Below are positions 40,731 to 50,589 of a stretch of DNA of 64,000 nt, one piece after another (the first letter of the stretch is position 1; the number at the start of each line of letters is the position of its first letter). The stretch spans positions 158,345,583 through 158,409,582 of the forward strand of contig NC_133390.1 of the NCBI RefSeq assembly GCF_047511655.1. The letters are read 5' to 3'. Position numbers and translations under genes: made by a program. This DNA is from Castor canadensis. Its lineage: Eukaryota; Chordata; Mammalia; Rodentia; Castoridae. The notes below the pieces were generated by a model. The model was not told the DNA's origin. It searched no databases and saw only the letters and a list, made by a program, of their open reading frames with translations.

Positions 40731-40759
40731 GCGCGCAAAGCCTGCTGGATCTTGTAGTC
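40731..40759 (-). promoter_or_regulatory. ZNF143/THAP11-like element
   Basis: The minus strand reads GACTACAAGATCCAGCAGGC then TTTGCGCGC, similar to the consensus ACTACAATTCCCAGCATGCC extended by TTGCGCG, with about four differences in the central part. Such elements are normally found close upstream of CpG-island starts. Confidence 0.6.
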
Positions 40760-40778
40760 AGACAGCTCCTGAGCGGCG

Positions 40779-40790
40779 GCGCCTGCGCAC
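40779..40790. promoter_or_regulatory. NRF1-like site
   Basis: GCGCCTGCGCAC differs by one base from the NRF1 palindrome GCGCATGCGC. Confidence 0.6.
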
Positions 40791-40885
40791 TAGCTGCTAA
40801 CTTGCTCTGGTCGCCGTACTCGGGGCTCCGGACCGGCTGCCATCTTAGTCGAGGGAGTGAGGAGTCGCCACCGCCCCGAGTCCCG
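40790..40885 (+). other. Noncoding exon 1 (5' UTR) of an unidentified gene
   Basis: Exon 1 probably starts near 40,790-40,830 and ends at 40,885, where TCCCG joins GTAAGC, a consensus splice donor. There is no ATG between 40,790 and the donor, so this part is untranslated. The start is inferred from the NRF1 and ZNF143 positions upstream and the YY1 site inside, and could move by tens of bases. The sequence did not let me name the gene. The direction is left to right, as shown by the donor. Confidence is fair for the donor and the exon and low for its exact 5' end. Confidence 0.6.
40837..40846 (-). promoter_or_regulatory. YY1-like site in exon 1
   Basis: CTGCCATCTT is the reverse complement of AAGATGGCAG, one base from the YY1 core AAGATGGCGG. 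YY1 sites just downstream of the start are common in TATA-less promoters. Confidence 0.55.
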
Positions 40886-41530
40886 GTAAGCACCCGTGGG
40901 CGGACTGGGGACAATTCTGGGGGGAGCGGGGAGTCTGAGTGAGAGTGCCCGGGGAGAGCAAGCGGTAGAGGAATGCGGCGCGTGAGCCGGGACCCCAGAG
41001 CCTTGGCTGCTCCCCTTCCCTCAGCTGGTGCTCGTGGGGGGCACCGGGAGCTCCGGTTGGTGGCCGGGGTCGGGCTGGGGGTGGGTCAGCCTGATGCACC
41101 GAGGTGCCAGTGCCGGGTCTAGGCACCCGGAGTTGCTGGCCTCGAGAGTCCCAAGTTGTGAGAGGGCCGTGCCGCAGCGGGTTTGGGCAGAGTCCAGTCC
41201 CGCGCCCGTGGGCCACTGTCCCGTGGTCCGGCCTACGCGCGGGGGCCCGGTGGCAGCGGCCCGCCCGGGCGACGTGGCCCTGTTAAGTGGCGTCGGCCAG
41301 GCCCACCTGCCACCTGGCTGGCTTTTCCGAGACTTTCCCAAGCCCCCTCTCGCGAGGACGGCCCAGAACAGGGGCGGACTCCCTTCTCGTTTCCGCTCCC
41401 CTCCTCCCTCCATTGTCCCCCCGCGTGGTGGTCCCGGCCCCGGCGCCCGCCACCGCCGCGGCGGCGCCGACTTTTGCAGACGTGGAGCTGTCACTGCCCT
41501 TCCTCCCTAGACTGCTCTTCTCGTTAGCAA

Positions 41531-42088
41531 GGAAAAGGAATAAAACAAAACGAACCGTGAACGTATTCGAAGGGTGGAAACAAGACGAGGGTATGACTTT
41601 TAAGCGGAGAACTCAAGTTTTCAGATTTAGTTCCCGGTTGTGACTTAAAGAAACAGGGGTCACTGCACCCGAAGTAGGCGTTGGGCCTAAAGTTAGTCAG
41701 AGATGTAACCAGGTGAACTTGCAAAGTGCCTGAAAATCGCGAGTTGCCAATAACGCAGCTTGTTTTCTTGGTCATATTTGTATCCTAATCTTTTGCATTT
41801 TTCTGCCGTTCTTCAACAGCTGCAGTAAACTAGTTCGGAAGTAGGGGGTGGGAAAGAGTGAGATTTTTATTTGAAAATAAGAGAACACAAGTCAGCTAAT
41901 ACCTACCTTGTTTTTAAGTGCAATCCATCTTCTGCATCTGTTTCAAATATAATTTGATTTTAAGGAAGTAGATAAAGGTAGTGTATTTCCACTCTCAAAA
42001 TTGACAAAGATCTTGATTCTTATCTGAAATAAAGTGTTCATGGCAAATCTGGTAAGATTCTGCACTGGGTGTACAGGTTTACTCCAGT
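41531..42088. other. Intron 1, unique part
   Basis: GC content falls quickly after the island. No further exon or repeat recognised. Confidence 0.5.
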
Positions 42089-42098
42089 TGCAATTACT

Positions 42099-42299
42099 TT
42101 TTTTTTTTTTTTTTGGTGGGACTGGGTTTTGAACTCGGGGCGCTCTAAGGCTTGAGCCAATCCATTTTGCTCTGGTTATTTTGGTAATGGGGTCTGGTTA
42201 TTTTGGTGATGGAGTTTTTTGCCCAGGCTGGCCTTGAATCCGGATCATCCCAGTTTCACAAGTAGCTAGGATTACAGGTGTGAGCCACCAGTGACTAGG
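42099..42299 (-). mobile_element. Composite SINE
   Basis: 10-bp TSD TGCAATTACT at 42089-42098 and 42300-42309. An 18-bp internal segment (CTGGTTATTTTGGTRATGG) is duplicated. Confidence 0.9.
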
Positions 42300-42493
42300 T
42301 GCAATTACTAATTTTTGAGATTTAGAAATGAAGGTGGAAATTCTCTTGAACAGTGAATGTACATTTTTTTGGGTGTGAGACCAAAAAGAATTCATTCATC
42401 TTCGGTATACAAGTCAATAGGATATGATATAAAATTAAATTAAAAAAAAAGTGCAGAATAACTTTGTATTCTACAGTAAAGACTTTATACATT

Positions 42494-42684
42494 CTTTTTT
42501 TGGTCCTGGGGTTTGAACTCAGGGTATACACCTTGAACCAGTCCACCAGCCCCTTTTTTTGTGCTGGGTTTTTTTGAGATAGGGTCTCTCGAACTATTTG
42601 CCTGGGTTGGCTTTGAACTGGGATACTCTTAATCTCTTCCTCCTGAGTAGCTAGGATTACAGGCATGAGCTACCTTTGCCCAGT
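42494..42684 (-). mobile_element. Composite SINE
   Basis: CCTGGGGTTTGAACTCAGGG to GATTACAGGCATGAGCTACC. Confidence 0.87.
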
Positions 42685-42689
42685 TTAGG

Positions 42690-42920
42690 AGAGCTTTTTA
42701 AAAGTAGAAATTCCAAGGTCTGATTTCTGGGATTATTAGGTCTGGGTTGGCTCCAACCAATTTATTTTTTAAAATCTCAGGTAATTTTTTTTTTTTTAAT
42801 TTGACAGAAGTGGAGTTTGAACTCAGGGCCTTATGTTTGCTAGGTAAGTGGCTCTACCACTTGAGCCACTGTGCCAGCTCACCTCAAGTAATTCTGATGA
42901 TTTTGGGAACTATTAAGGCA
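42690..42920 (+). mobile_element. MER5-like remnant holding an ID-tail SINE
   Basis: Flanks (AATTCCAAGGTCTGATTTCT, CTCAAGTAATTCTGATGATT) suggest MER5. A reverse ID-tail SINE lies at 42790-42882. Confidence 0.55.
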
Positions 42921-43449
42921 GACAATAATATGGATGTACCAAGGACAGCTCAAAAAGCTTTGAAATGGAAGAGGAAGTGGCCAGTTCTGACTGGAGATTG
43001 GCCACAGGAAGACACAAGACTTGCCTGTGGATCTGAAGTTTGGTCTTAGATGATAAGTAGGAATGTGACAGAGGTGGGGAAAGGGAAGGGACAGGGGCAG
43101 GCAGAGAAAACACTTTTGATGATATGTGTAAATTCAGAGGGTTGTGAGAAAAAAAGGGTCCAGGGAGAGCAGGAAGGAGAACATTATGGGGCACGAAGCC
43201 AGAAGGTAAAAGGAGTCAGTTATGAAAAGTTATAGGTATAATGCTAAAATATTTGAATTTTATGTTGTGGATAAAGATTTTTAGACAGACAAATAATGTG
43301 AGTACATGCATTTTAGAAAGATGGCTGTAGTGATAAAAGTGAAAGGAAAGAAGAGTGGCTATTGTAGAAGTGACACAGCAGCCTGACCTTAGAGGTAGGG
43401 ATGATGGAGAGATTGGATTTATCTTTTTACTAGTGCAATAGTATTGTCA
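42921..43449. other. Intron 1, unique part
   Basis: AG-rich, non-repetitive. Short opposing ORFs only. Confidence 0.5.
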
Positions 43450-43541
43450 TTTTTTTTGTTTGCTTGTTTTTGTATTTTGATGGGATTGGGGTTTGAACTC
43501 AGCTTCACACCTGACTCTACTGCTTAAGCCACACCTCCAGT
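43450..43541 (-). mobile_element. ID-tail SINE
   Basis: GGGATTGGGGTTTGAACTCA to AGCCACACCTCCAGTA, with a TTG/TTTG-rich tail. Confidence 0.8.
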
Positions 43542-43865
43542 ATGTTATGTTTTTGGATGAGTATTGTTTTAGGGCTAGTCTGGTTAAAAGGTTTCTTTTC
43601 TGTCAAAAAGAATCTATTAGCAAGTCTGAATAATATTGTCAGGTTACATGTTGATAATACCAGAGTAAATTGCTCACTAACATTGAGAAATTAGAATCAG
43701 GGTAGGTGCAATTTGGAAGAGAGCTTGGGAGTTTGGACTGAAATTTATAACTATCAATACTATTGATCTAGGCTTGTTGAAAGTGTTTTTCTTCCAGTCC
43801 TTAGAAACTTGGTATTTGAGCTTTAGAGTTAGATTGTGTACTTATTTGTGGCAAGTATATTTTGG

Positions 43866-43944
43866 CTGTACTTGGATTTGAACTCAGGGCCTCACACTTG
43901 CTAGGCAGGTGCTCTACCACTTGAGCCATTCTACCAGTCTAATA
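43866..43944 (-). mobile_element. ID-tail SINE lacking an A-tail
   Basis: 18-bp TSD GTGGCAAGTATATTTTGG (43848-43865), repeated at 43945-43962 with one change. The element starts directly at CTGTACTTGGATTTGAAC without poly-T, so the tail was lost or priming was atypical. Confidence 0.88.
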
Positions 43945-44024
43945 GTGGCAAATATATTTTGGTTTATAGGTAAACTCTGATTGGAAATAACTTCCAAAGC
44001 ACAGTGTTAAGGATTCTGGTGTCA

Positions 44025-44480
44025 GAAGCTGGTGGCCCATGCTTGTAATCCTAGCTACTTGGAAGGCTGAGATTGGGAGGATTGCAGTTCTAGGCCAGTC
44101 CAAGCAAATAGTTTTGTAAGACCCCCATCTCCAAAATAACCAGAGTGGCCAGAAGCTGGTGACTCATAGCTATAATCCTAGCACTCAGCAGGCAGAGATC
44201 AGGAGGATAGCGGTTCGAAGCCAGCCCTGGGCACAAGACCCTATCTCAAAAATACCCAGATACACAGAGAAAAAAGACTGGTGGAGTGGCTAAAATATTA
44301 AGAGTGCCTGCCTAGCAAATGTGAGGTCCTTGAATTCAAACCCCAGTACTGCCAAAAAGGAAACCAAAATAACCAGAGCAAAATGGACTGGAGGCATGGC
44401 TCACAGTACAGTGCCTGCTTTGAAAGTACGAAGCCATAATTTTAAAACCCCACTTTCACCAAAAAAAAAAAAAAAAAAAA
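44025..44480 (+). mobile_element. Composite SINE split by a composite SINE
   Basis: The host ends in a 20-A run at 44480. The inner sense copy (44146-44363) is bracketed by a perfect 15-bp TSD CCAAAATAACCAGAG (44131-44145 and 44364-44378). Host and guest belong to different composite subfamilies (middle CCAAAATAACCAGAG versus AAAAATACCCAGATAC). Confidence 0.92.
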
Positions 44481-44606
44481 GATTCTAGTTGTGTGAGTTC
44501 TCTGGGAAAGTATATAGTATGGATCAGGTGTATATACTGTTCTTAGACTGGTCCAACCTCTTAGTTTTCTTTTTTAAGATCAAATGTTTGTTAAGAGTCA
44601 GTCAGG

Positions 44607-44931
44607 AGCTGGGTGCCAGTGGCTCATACCTGTAATCCTAGCTACTCAGGAGGTAGAGATCAGGAGGATCTTGGTTTGAAGCCAGCCCAGGCAAATAGTT
44701 TGAGAGACCCTATCTCAAAAAACAATCACAAAAATGGGGCTGGTGGAATGCCTCAACCTGCAGGCCCTGAGTTCAAACCCCAATACCACTTTAAAAAAAC
44801 AAAACAAAACAAAAAAAAGTCGTTCAGTCATTTAAGAGTTAGAGCTGGGTTTGTAGCTCAAGTGGTAGATAATCTACCCAGCAAACAGGAGGCCCTGAAT
44901 TCAAACCCAGTAACACCAAAAAAAGGAAAAA
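44607..44931 (+). mobile_element. Composite SINE and ID-tail SINE
   Basis: Composite copy 44607-44818 with an AAAAC tail. ID-tail SINE 44844-44931 of the AGCTGGGTTTGTAGCTCAAG variety. Their joint reading yields a SINE-derived 110-codon ORF. Confidence 0.85.
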
Positions 44932-45150
44932 GAACTAGAACCTGAACTAGGTTTTGCAGTTCTCAGTCTGGAATTCTCCAGTTTAGTCAGGTGTATGTCT
45001 GCTATTAAAGAGCTTCTGGTATTAGACCAGGAAAGAAAAAAAAAAAGGTACTTCTAGCTTGTGCCTCTTGAGTCTTCAGGCAGGAGTTTAGCTGGGACTT
45101 CGGTCTAGAAGTAAATTTTGTTAATAGTAATTTTGGTTTAAGAAATTTGT

Positions 45151-45273
45151 AGTAGGGGAGTGGGGCAAAGGAGAATGATGGTGGGGGTGAGTTTAACCAA
45201 GAAATATTGTAAGCATCTTTGTAAATGCCACAGTATACCACCAGTACAGCAATAATGATAATAAAAAAATTAA
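45151..45273 (+). mobile_element. 123-bp L1 3' tail
   Basis: GGTGGGGGTGAGTTTAACCA, TATTGTAAGCATCTTTGTAA, CAGTATACCACCAGTACAGC, then an ATAA/A tail. 11-bp TSD AAGAAATTTGT at 45140-45150 and 45274-45284. It is the sense counterpart of the 33965 family. Confidence 0.85.
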
Positions 45274-45284
45274 AAGAAATTTGT

Positions 45285-46079
45285 GTATTGATAGGAAATA
45301 GCCACTCCCCCTATTTCCCCTTTCGTGCTCCTCACCTGTCTCCGTTTTGGGTTTTTGGGATTGGTTTTCTTATGTGAATTAAGGCAAAAATATATACTTT
45401 TTTTGTTTGTTTGTATTTCTAGTTCTTATCTAATTATGGGCTTGTAATAAGCTTTCAGTAAAGGCATTTTGCTTTTTTGTGGCTCTAAATGATACTGGCT
45501 TTGAGTCAATATAAATCAGCAAAAGGATTCACAGAATTGAATTGTAACCCTCTCTGGTTGGGAGGTTAGCTCTCTGCTAAAAATGTTAGGTTGCAGACTT
45601 AACCAGATGCAGTAAACGGAAGCTATTCTGCACCCTGTTGTCCTCCAGTCTAGCAGTGTACTGTCCTTGGAAAACTGTCAGCTCAGCTCTTTTGCTGCTT
45701 TTCAAAACTGATTGTACCCGGATCCTTGGAGTGCTTTTTCTTTTCCTGTGCCTAGGAGCCTCCAAGTTGCAGGGAATGTCCTTACAGTGACCCTTATAGG
45801 CAGAATGTATGTTTATATGGTCATCCTCATTTTGCCATATGTCCATCATACCTAGGTGGGTATTACTCCATACTGTGTATGAGTCATTTCCCTCTAACTT
45901 GCCCTTTTATCCTGCCTACTCCATCAGAAAATATCTATCCTGGGATTTTTTTTTTTTTTTTAAGCTCTTGTATTGGGGGAGAAAAAAAGACTTTGTTCTG
46001 TGAGGTTCCCAAGGTTATCATAAATCTGATGTGTTTAACTATAGGGTAACGTGTTAATGGATTCTTCTTCACTTCTCAG
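45285..46079. other. Intron 1, 3' part
   Basis: About 800 bp without recognisable repeats. The last 60 bp hold a branch-point-like GTTAAT and the tract TTCTTCTTCACTTCTCAG, a good acceptor for the exon at 46080. Confidence 0.5.
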
Positions 46080-46143
46080 GTAACATGCATTTCACAGTGG
46101 CCTTCTGGAGACAACGCCTTAACCCAAAGAAGTGACTCCATTG
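46080..46143 (+). other. Probable 64-nt exon 2 (5' UTR)
   Basis: Flanked by a strong acceptor (pyrimidine tract, then CTTCTCAG, ending at 46079) and a consensus donor (CATTG then GTGAGA at 46144). The block stands in repeat-free sequence. If joined to exon 1, the first AUG of the leader is at 46085 and its frame closes after 16 codons, so the exon is untranslated apart from an upstream ORF. I recognise the look of a conserved leader exon but cannot assign a gene with confidence. No transcript evidence is available here. The next exon is not in the window, giving a second intron of at least 17.8 kb. Confidence 0.6.
46085..46135 (+). CDS. Candidate 16-codon upstream ORF
   Basis: ATG at 46085 to TGA at 46133-46135 reads MHFTVAFWRQRLNPKK. 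The context AACATGC has A at -3 and C at +4, an adequate initiation site. It lies wholly within the proposed exon 2. Exon 1, as bounded here, has no ATG, so scanning ribosomes would meet this AUG first. Role: a short upstream ORF may dampen translation of the main ORF downstream, or the peptide may itself matter. Neither can be shown from this window. It is too short for a domain, signal peptide or helix assignment. The basic C-terminus (RQRLNPKK) is the only notable property. Confidence 0.4.
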   Translation: MHFTVAFWRQRLNPKK

Positions 46144-46796
46144 GTGAGAAGAACTTGAGTATGATGACATTCCTGTGAGATAGATTTAGGGTTAGGATGA
46201 TGCAGAGGGGAAGCCCTGGTCATTTAACTGTGGGGAGCTGTGGGGAAAGAATAGTGTTGATACTTGGCTGCATCAATTTTGGTTGAAGAAATAGGCAGTT
46301 TCTACTTGGATCTGAAACTTAAACCCTCCTCCTCAAGAATTAGCCTGTGAGCCTCTCCACCAGCCTTAAGCCACACTGTCTCTTAATTTAGGTTCTCTTG
46401 ACTTTTTTAGTTCCCTTATACGTACACATACTTCTTTCACTTGTGTCATTTTATAAATGTTTATCTCTGAAAACTTGTCCAGATATGTACACGCTTATGA
46501 TAATAGGTGGAGGAATTAAAAAGAACACATATATATGTGTATATATATATATGTATTTTTTGGGTGGTACTTGGGTTTAAACTCAAGGCCTTGCCGTTTG
46601 AGATCTTAGTCTTAAGATCTGGGCTCTGACTTGAGTTTGTCACTGACAAATTTTGTCACTATGACTTTTAGCAACTTATTTAGTCTTCTTGGGCCTTAGT
46701 TTATCTATCTTTAACATAGATGTATTGATTCCTACCTGTCTTTCTGGCATGGTGAGGATCAAATAAAATAATCCATATTAAATCTTTAGAAAAGAA
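46144..46796. other. Start of intron 2
   Basis: Mostly unique. (TA)-rich tract at about 46528-46553 (ACACATATATATGTGTATAT), an antisense ID scrap at 46555-46600, and sense MIR at 46640-46780 (GGGCCTTAGTTTATCTATCT, GGTGAGGATCAAATAAAATA). Confidence 0.55.
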
Positions 46797-47014
46797 TGAT
46801 GTGCCGGTAGCTCATGCCTGTAATCCTTGCAACTCAGGAGGCAGAGATCAGGAGGATCTCAGTTTGAAGCCTTTCCAGGCAAATAGTTCCAGAGACCCTA
46901 TCTCAAAAAAAAAAAAAGAAAAAAAGAAAAATCACAAAAAAAGGGGCTGGTGGAGTAGCTCAAGTTGAAGGCACTGAGTTCAAGCTCCAGTACCGAGGAG
47001 GGGAAAAAAAAGAT
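46790..47014 (+). mobile_element. Composite SINE in MIR
   Basis: 12-bp TSD TTAAATCTTTAG at 46778-46789 and 47015-47026. The middle contains an expanded A/G tract. Confidence 0.88.
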
Positions 47015-47234
47015 TTAAATCTTTAGTAAAGAAAATGAATTCACAACTAAAGACATTATCTAGCTCCACAAGGTGGGAGAAGTTGGTAATATTATTGAAA
47101 GGAAAACATTAGAACAAGATAGATTCACTTTAAAAGGTCAAGTGAGAGAAGAGGAAGACTGCTAGTTAAGAAAAAAAAGAGAATATAGTCAAACAGTGAG
47201 AGAATAGGGAGTGAATGAAGCAGAGCAGGTGAAT

Positions 47235-48155
47235 TGTTAGGTAAGAAACAGAATAGGAAGAAAGGTAAGATAGAACTACCATATGATCCAGCAGTCCTAC
47301 TTTTGAGAATATATCAAAAGGAAATATTGTCACTATCTTGGAGAACCTGCATTCCTGTTTATTGGCAGTATTCACCATAGCAAAGATAATAGCAACATCT
47401 TAAGTGTCTGTCAGTAGATGTCAGTAGATGAGTGAATAAAGAAATTGTGCTATGTATAAAATGGAATATTTCTCAGCCTTAAAGAAGAAAATGTGATTGT
47501 ATGAGACAACATTGGATGAACCTGAAAGACATTAATTATGCTAAATAAATTAAGCCACAGAAAGACAAATATCTGGTTTCACTTAAATGTGGAATCAAGA
47601 AATGTGATGCATAGAAACAGAGTAGAAGGGTGTTTATTAAGGACTAGAAGGTATGGAAATGGTGAAAATGGAGAGATGTTTGTCAAAGGGTACAAATTTA
47701 TGATTATAGGATGGATACATGCTGGGTGCTGGTGGCTCACTCGTGTAATCCTAGCTAATCAGAAGGCAGAGATCAGGAGAATCTCATTTTGAAGCCAGCC
47801 CAGGCAAAATAGTTCAAGAGACCTTATCTTAAAAAAACTCATCACAAAAAAGCTGGTGGAGTGTCTCAAGGTGTAGTCCCTAAGTTCAAGCCCCAGTACC
47901 ACACACACAAAAAAGTACATTTTGGAGACCTAATGTACAGCACAGTACCTATACTTGATAATAATGCATGCTTAAAATTCACTAATAAAGTATATTTTAA
48001 GTATTCTCATCCCCAGAAAAGGAAACTGTGGTGATGGTACAGTAATTAACTTGACTATATACCATTTCATGTAGTATACATAATATCAAAACATTAGCTT
48101 ATACACCTTTTAATACATAATTTTTGTCATTTATACCTCAATAAACATGGGGGAC
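47235..48155 (+). mobile_element. Old L1 3' end (L1M-like), sense
   Basis: CATATGATCCAGCAGTCCTA, AAATGGAATATTTCTCAGCC and TGGATGAACCTGAAAGACAT give the ORF2 end. TCTAATGTACAGCACAGTAC-like sequence, then TTTATACCTCAATAAACATG, gives the 3' UTR. A sense composite SINE interrupts at 47718-47915. Confidence 0.82.
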
Positions 48156-48511
48156 AAAACAGACTTGAAGAGAGTGGTCCCTAGGTGGTTAAGGTGCCTA
48201 ACCTGATCTTGAGATTGTTGTCACTGTTATCACTGCCTCCTTTAACATACTCACTCATACTTAGCTGTGTCTCCACTGTGAATGTTAACATTTACTCTTT
48301 ATTCATTTGTGTAACCCTTTGTGTTTTGTTTACATTTTTAGTAACTAATTGCCCTATAAATGCTACATATAGACCAAGGCTATGATTGTCTTATTGTGGT
48401 GTCCTAGTTGCTATAAGCAAATGTGTGCTTAATCTGTTGTTTTTGATCATTATGGAGAGGAAAGAAGAAGGTGGTTGGGTGATTTGTGAGAGATGTTAGA
48501 AAGGAAGAAAG
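48156..48511. other. Intronic, nothing recognised
   Basis: Non-repetitive. Carries TAACATTTACTCTTTATTCA and similar AT-rich sequence only. Confidence 0.45.
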
Positions 48512-48691
48512 AGAGCCGAGCGCCGGTGGCTCACGTCAATAATCCTAGCTACTCTGGAGGCAGAGATCAGGAGGATCGAGGTTCAAAGCCAGCCCCAGGC
48601 AATTAATTCCGCTAACATAAAAAAGGGTTGGTGGTGTGGCTCAAGGTGTAGGTCCTGAGTTCAAACCCCAGTACTGCAAAAAAAAAAATAA
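48512..48691 (+). mobile_element. Composite SINE
   Basis: Head GAGCCGAGCGCCGGTGGCTC is among the least diverged in the window. A deletion removes part of the middle. Confidence 0.88.
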
Positions 48692-48824
48692 ATAAAGTCA
48701 TGAAAAAGAAAACGTGTAGACCAAAAAGGGGAAAAGGAGATGATGTTATGTGCAGTAAAGAAACAAGGAAGCTTTCATTTCTTTAATTATGATGTACAAC
48801 TTCACCCCAAAAAAGTAATATGCT

Positions 48825-49059
48825 TAACACACATGCACAGGAAATCAATGCCAGTCAACTCCCTGTATAGCTATCCTTATCTCAACTAGCAAAAACCTTT
48901 GGTCCTTCCTATTATTGCTTATACTCTCTCTTCAACAAAATTAGAGATAAGGGCAAAATAATTTCTGCCAGGTAGCAAGGGGATGGGGGCGTTAGGGAAG
49001 GGGTGTGGGAACGGGGGAGAAATGACCCAAACATTGTATGCACATATGAATTAAAAAAA
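48825..49059 (+). mobile_element. 235-bp L1 3' tail with 16-bp TSD
   Basis: Perfect TSD AAAAAAGTAATATGCT at 48809-48824 and 49060-49075. It contains the full G-rich tract, then GACCCAAACATTGTATGCAC. Its sequence is the sense counterpart of 37.8-38.1 kb and 54.0-54.3 kb. Confidence 0.93.
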
Positions 49060-49291
49060 AAAAAAGTAATATGCTGGGAGAGGTCATTCTCTGTAGTAGA
49101 TATCTGTAAAAACATCCCTCAAAGTATCTATTTCATCCTGAGCTCTCAAAGCAGTTCTTTTTGGGAAAATACCTGGTCCAATATTCAGAAGACCTAGGCT
49201 CTAGTCTTAGTATTTCTCATCAGTTAAATTCTATATTCTTGGACAGTTCATTTAAATGTCTGAGCCATGTTTCCTCACTTGTTTATTGCAT

Positions 49292-49578
49292 TATTTTTTT
49301 TTTTTTTTGGATGGTACAGGGGTTTGAACTCAGGGTCAACACCTTGAGCTATTCCTCTAGCCCCCTTTTTTTTTGTGTGTATGTGAAGGGTTTTTTTTTT
49401 TTTTTTTTTTTTTTTTTCCAAGATAGGGTCTCTTGAACTACTTGCCTGGGCTGACTTTGAACCTCGATCCTCCTGATCTCTGCCTCCTGTGTAGCAAGGA
49501 TTACAGGTGTAAGCTGAACTCAGGGCCTCATGCTTGGTAGGCAGGTGCTCTACCACTTGAGCCCTGTTCCCAGCTCTG
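49292..49578 (-). mobile_element. Composite SINE fused to an ID-tail SINE
   Basis: The composite copy ends GGATTACAGGTGTAAGC and joins without a gap to TGAACTCAGGGCCTCATGC (49515-49578), a tail lacking poly-T. A run of about 29 T (49389-49417) lies between the composite SINE's own tail and head. Confidence 0.8.
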
Positions 49579-49707
49579 TCAGTAATCTTAACAAGATAAT
49601 AAGTGCTGTAATAAAGGTGACATGTCATTGCAATTTAAGATATTTCATATTTCTTGGTTCCTTTAACAGAACTGAATATATTTCAGAGACTTACAACCAA
49701 AAAGCAC

Positions 49708-49815
49708 CCTGCTGGGTGTGGTGGCATTAAGTCTGTAATCCCAGTACTTGGGAAAGATCCAGAGTTCAAGGCCATCTTGGGCTACTTAGCTAGATCCTCT
49801 CTCAACAAAATAAAA
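49708..49815 (+). mobile_element. B1 SINE, diverged
   Basis: GCTGGGTGTGGTGGCATTAA, GTAATCCCAGTACTTGGGAA, AGGCCATCTTGGGCTACTTA. Confidence 0.8.
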
Positions 49816-50171
49816 TCAGAACCAAAAAGAGTCCTTGCCTTGTAGAAATTTGCAGTTTCCTTTTTCACATGTGCAAACTGCTTGCCCTAATAAGCAATAC
49901 TCTTCTACCCTAGGTAAGAGAAACTTTTTCATATTGTAACACTTTATATTAGAACTCATCTGCATGGAAAGCTTATTTCACTCCAGAAATGACTTAACAA
50001 TATGTTTGCTTTCTGAGAAAACATAGTTGATTGGATTCAACCTTTTCTCTTGTCAGTTACAATTTTTCTTTTTTTAGGCAAGAAAAACTAAAAATACTGT
50101 CTGTATTTAGGTGAACTTTAGTTTGCTTCTTAGTCATTTGTGAAAGGAATATTAGGCTCTAAAACATAGTC
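49816..50171. other. Intronic, nothing recognised
   Basis: AT-rich unique sequence. No exon supported. Confidence 0.45.
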
Positions 50172-50540
50172 TTGGCTGGTGGAGTGGCTCAAGTGGTAGA
50201 GTGCCTGCCTACCTAGCAAGTGCAAGGTCCTGAATTCAAAAGCTCAGTACCACCAAAAACAACAACAATAAAATGTTGTCTTGGTACCAGAGGGAAGAAT
50301 ATTAAAGAATCATGTTGGGGCCAGATGCTGGTGGCTCCTGCCTGTAATCCTAGCTACTTAGAAGGCAAAGATCAGGAAAATCATAGTTTGAAGCCAGCCC
50401 CAGGCAAATAGTTCAAGAGACTATATCTAGAAAATAACCAATACAAAAAATAGCTGGTGGAGTGGTTCAAGTGGTGTAGTGCCTGCCTAGAAAGTGTGAG
50501 GCCCTGAGTTCAAACCCCAGTACTGCCAAAATATAAATAA
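50172..50540 (+). mobile_element. ID-tail SINE and composite SINE
   Basis: ID-tail copy 50172-50273 (CTACCTAGCAAG contains a small CCTA duplication). Composite copy 50318-50540 with TSD AAGAATCATGTTG and AAGAATTATGTTG. Confidence 0.87.
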
Positions 50541-50589
50541 AGAAGAATTATGTTGTAATCATTATGAAGTGTATCAGTTGATATTTGAA

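Larger units (their letters stand above)
40715..41530 (+). promoter_or_regulatory. CpG-island promoter
   Basis: About 800 bp with high GC and frequent CpG, sharply different from the AT-rich repeats around it. No TATA box. ZNF143-, NRF1- and YY1-like motifs sit in the first 130 bp, before a noncoding exon with a consensus donor. This is the usual design of a broadly expressed mammalian gene. Overlapping ORFs of 100-160 codons on both strands (41021-41643) come from stop-codon scarcity in GC-rich DNA. Confidence 0.82.

Noticed and set aside
41021-41643. Overlapping ORFs of 114-160 codons on both strands
   Set aside because: They sit in the CpG island, where stop codons are rare. Both strands are open at once, and there is no splice or initiation support.
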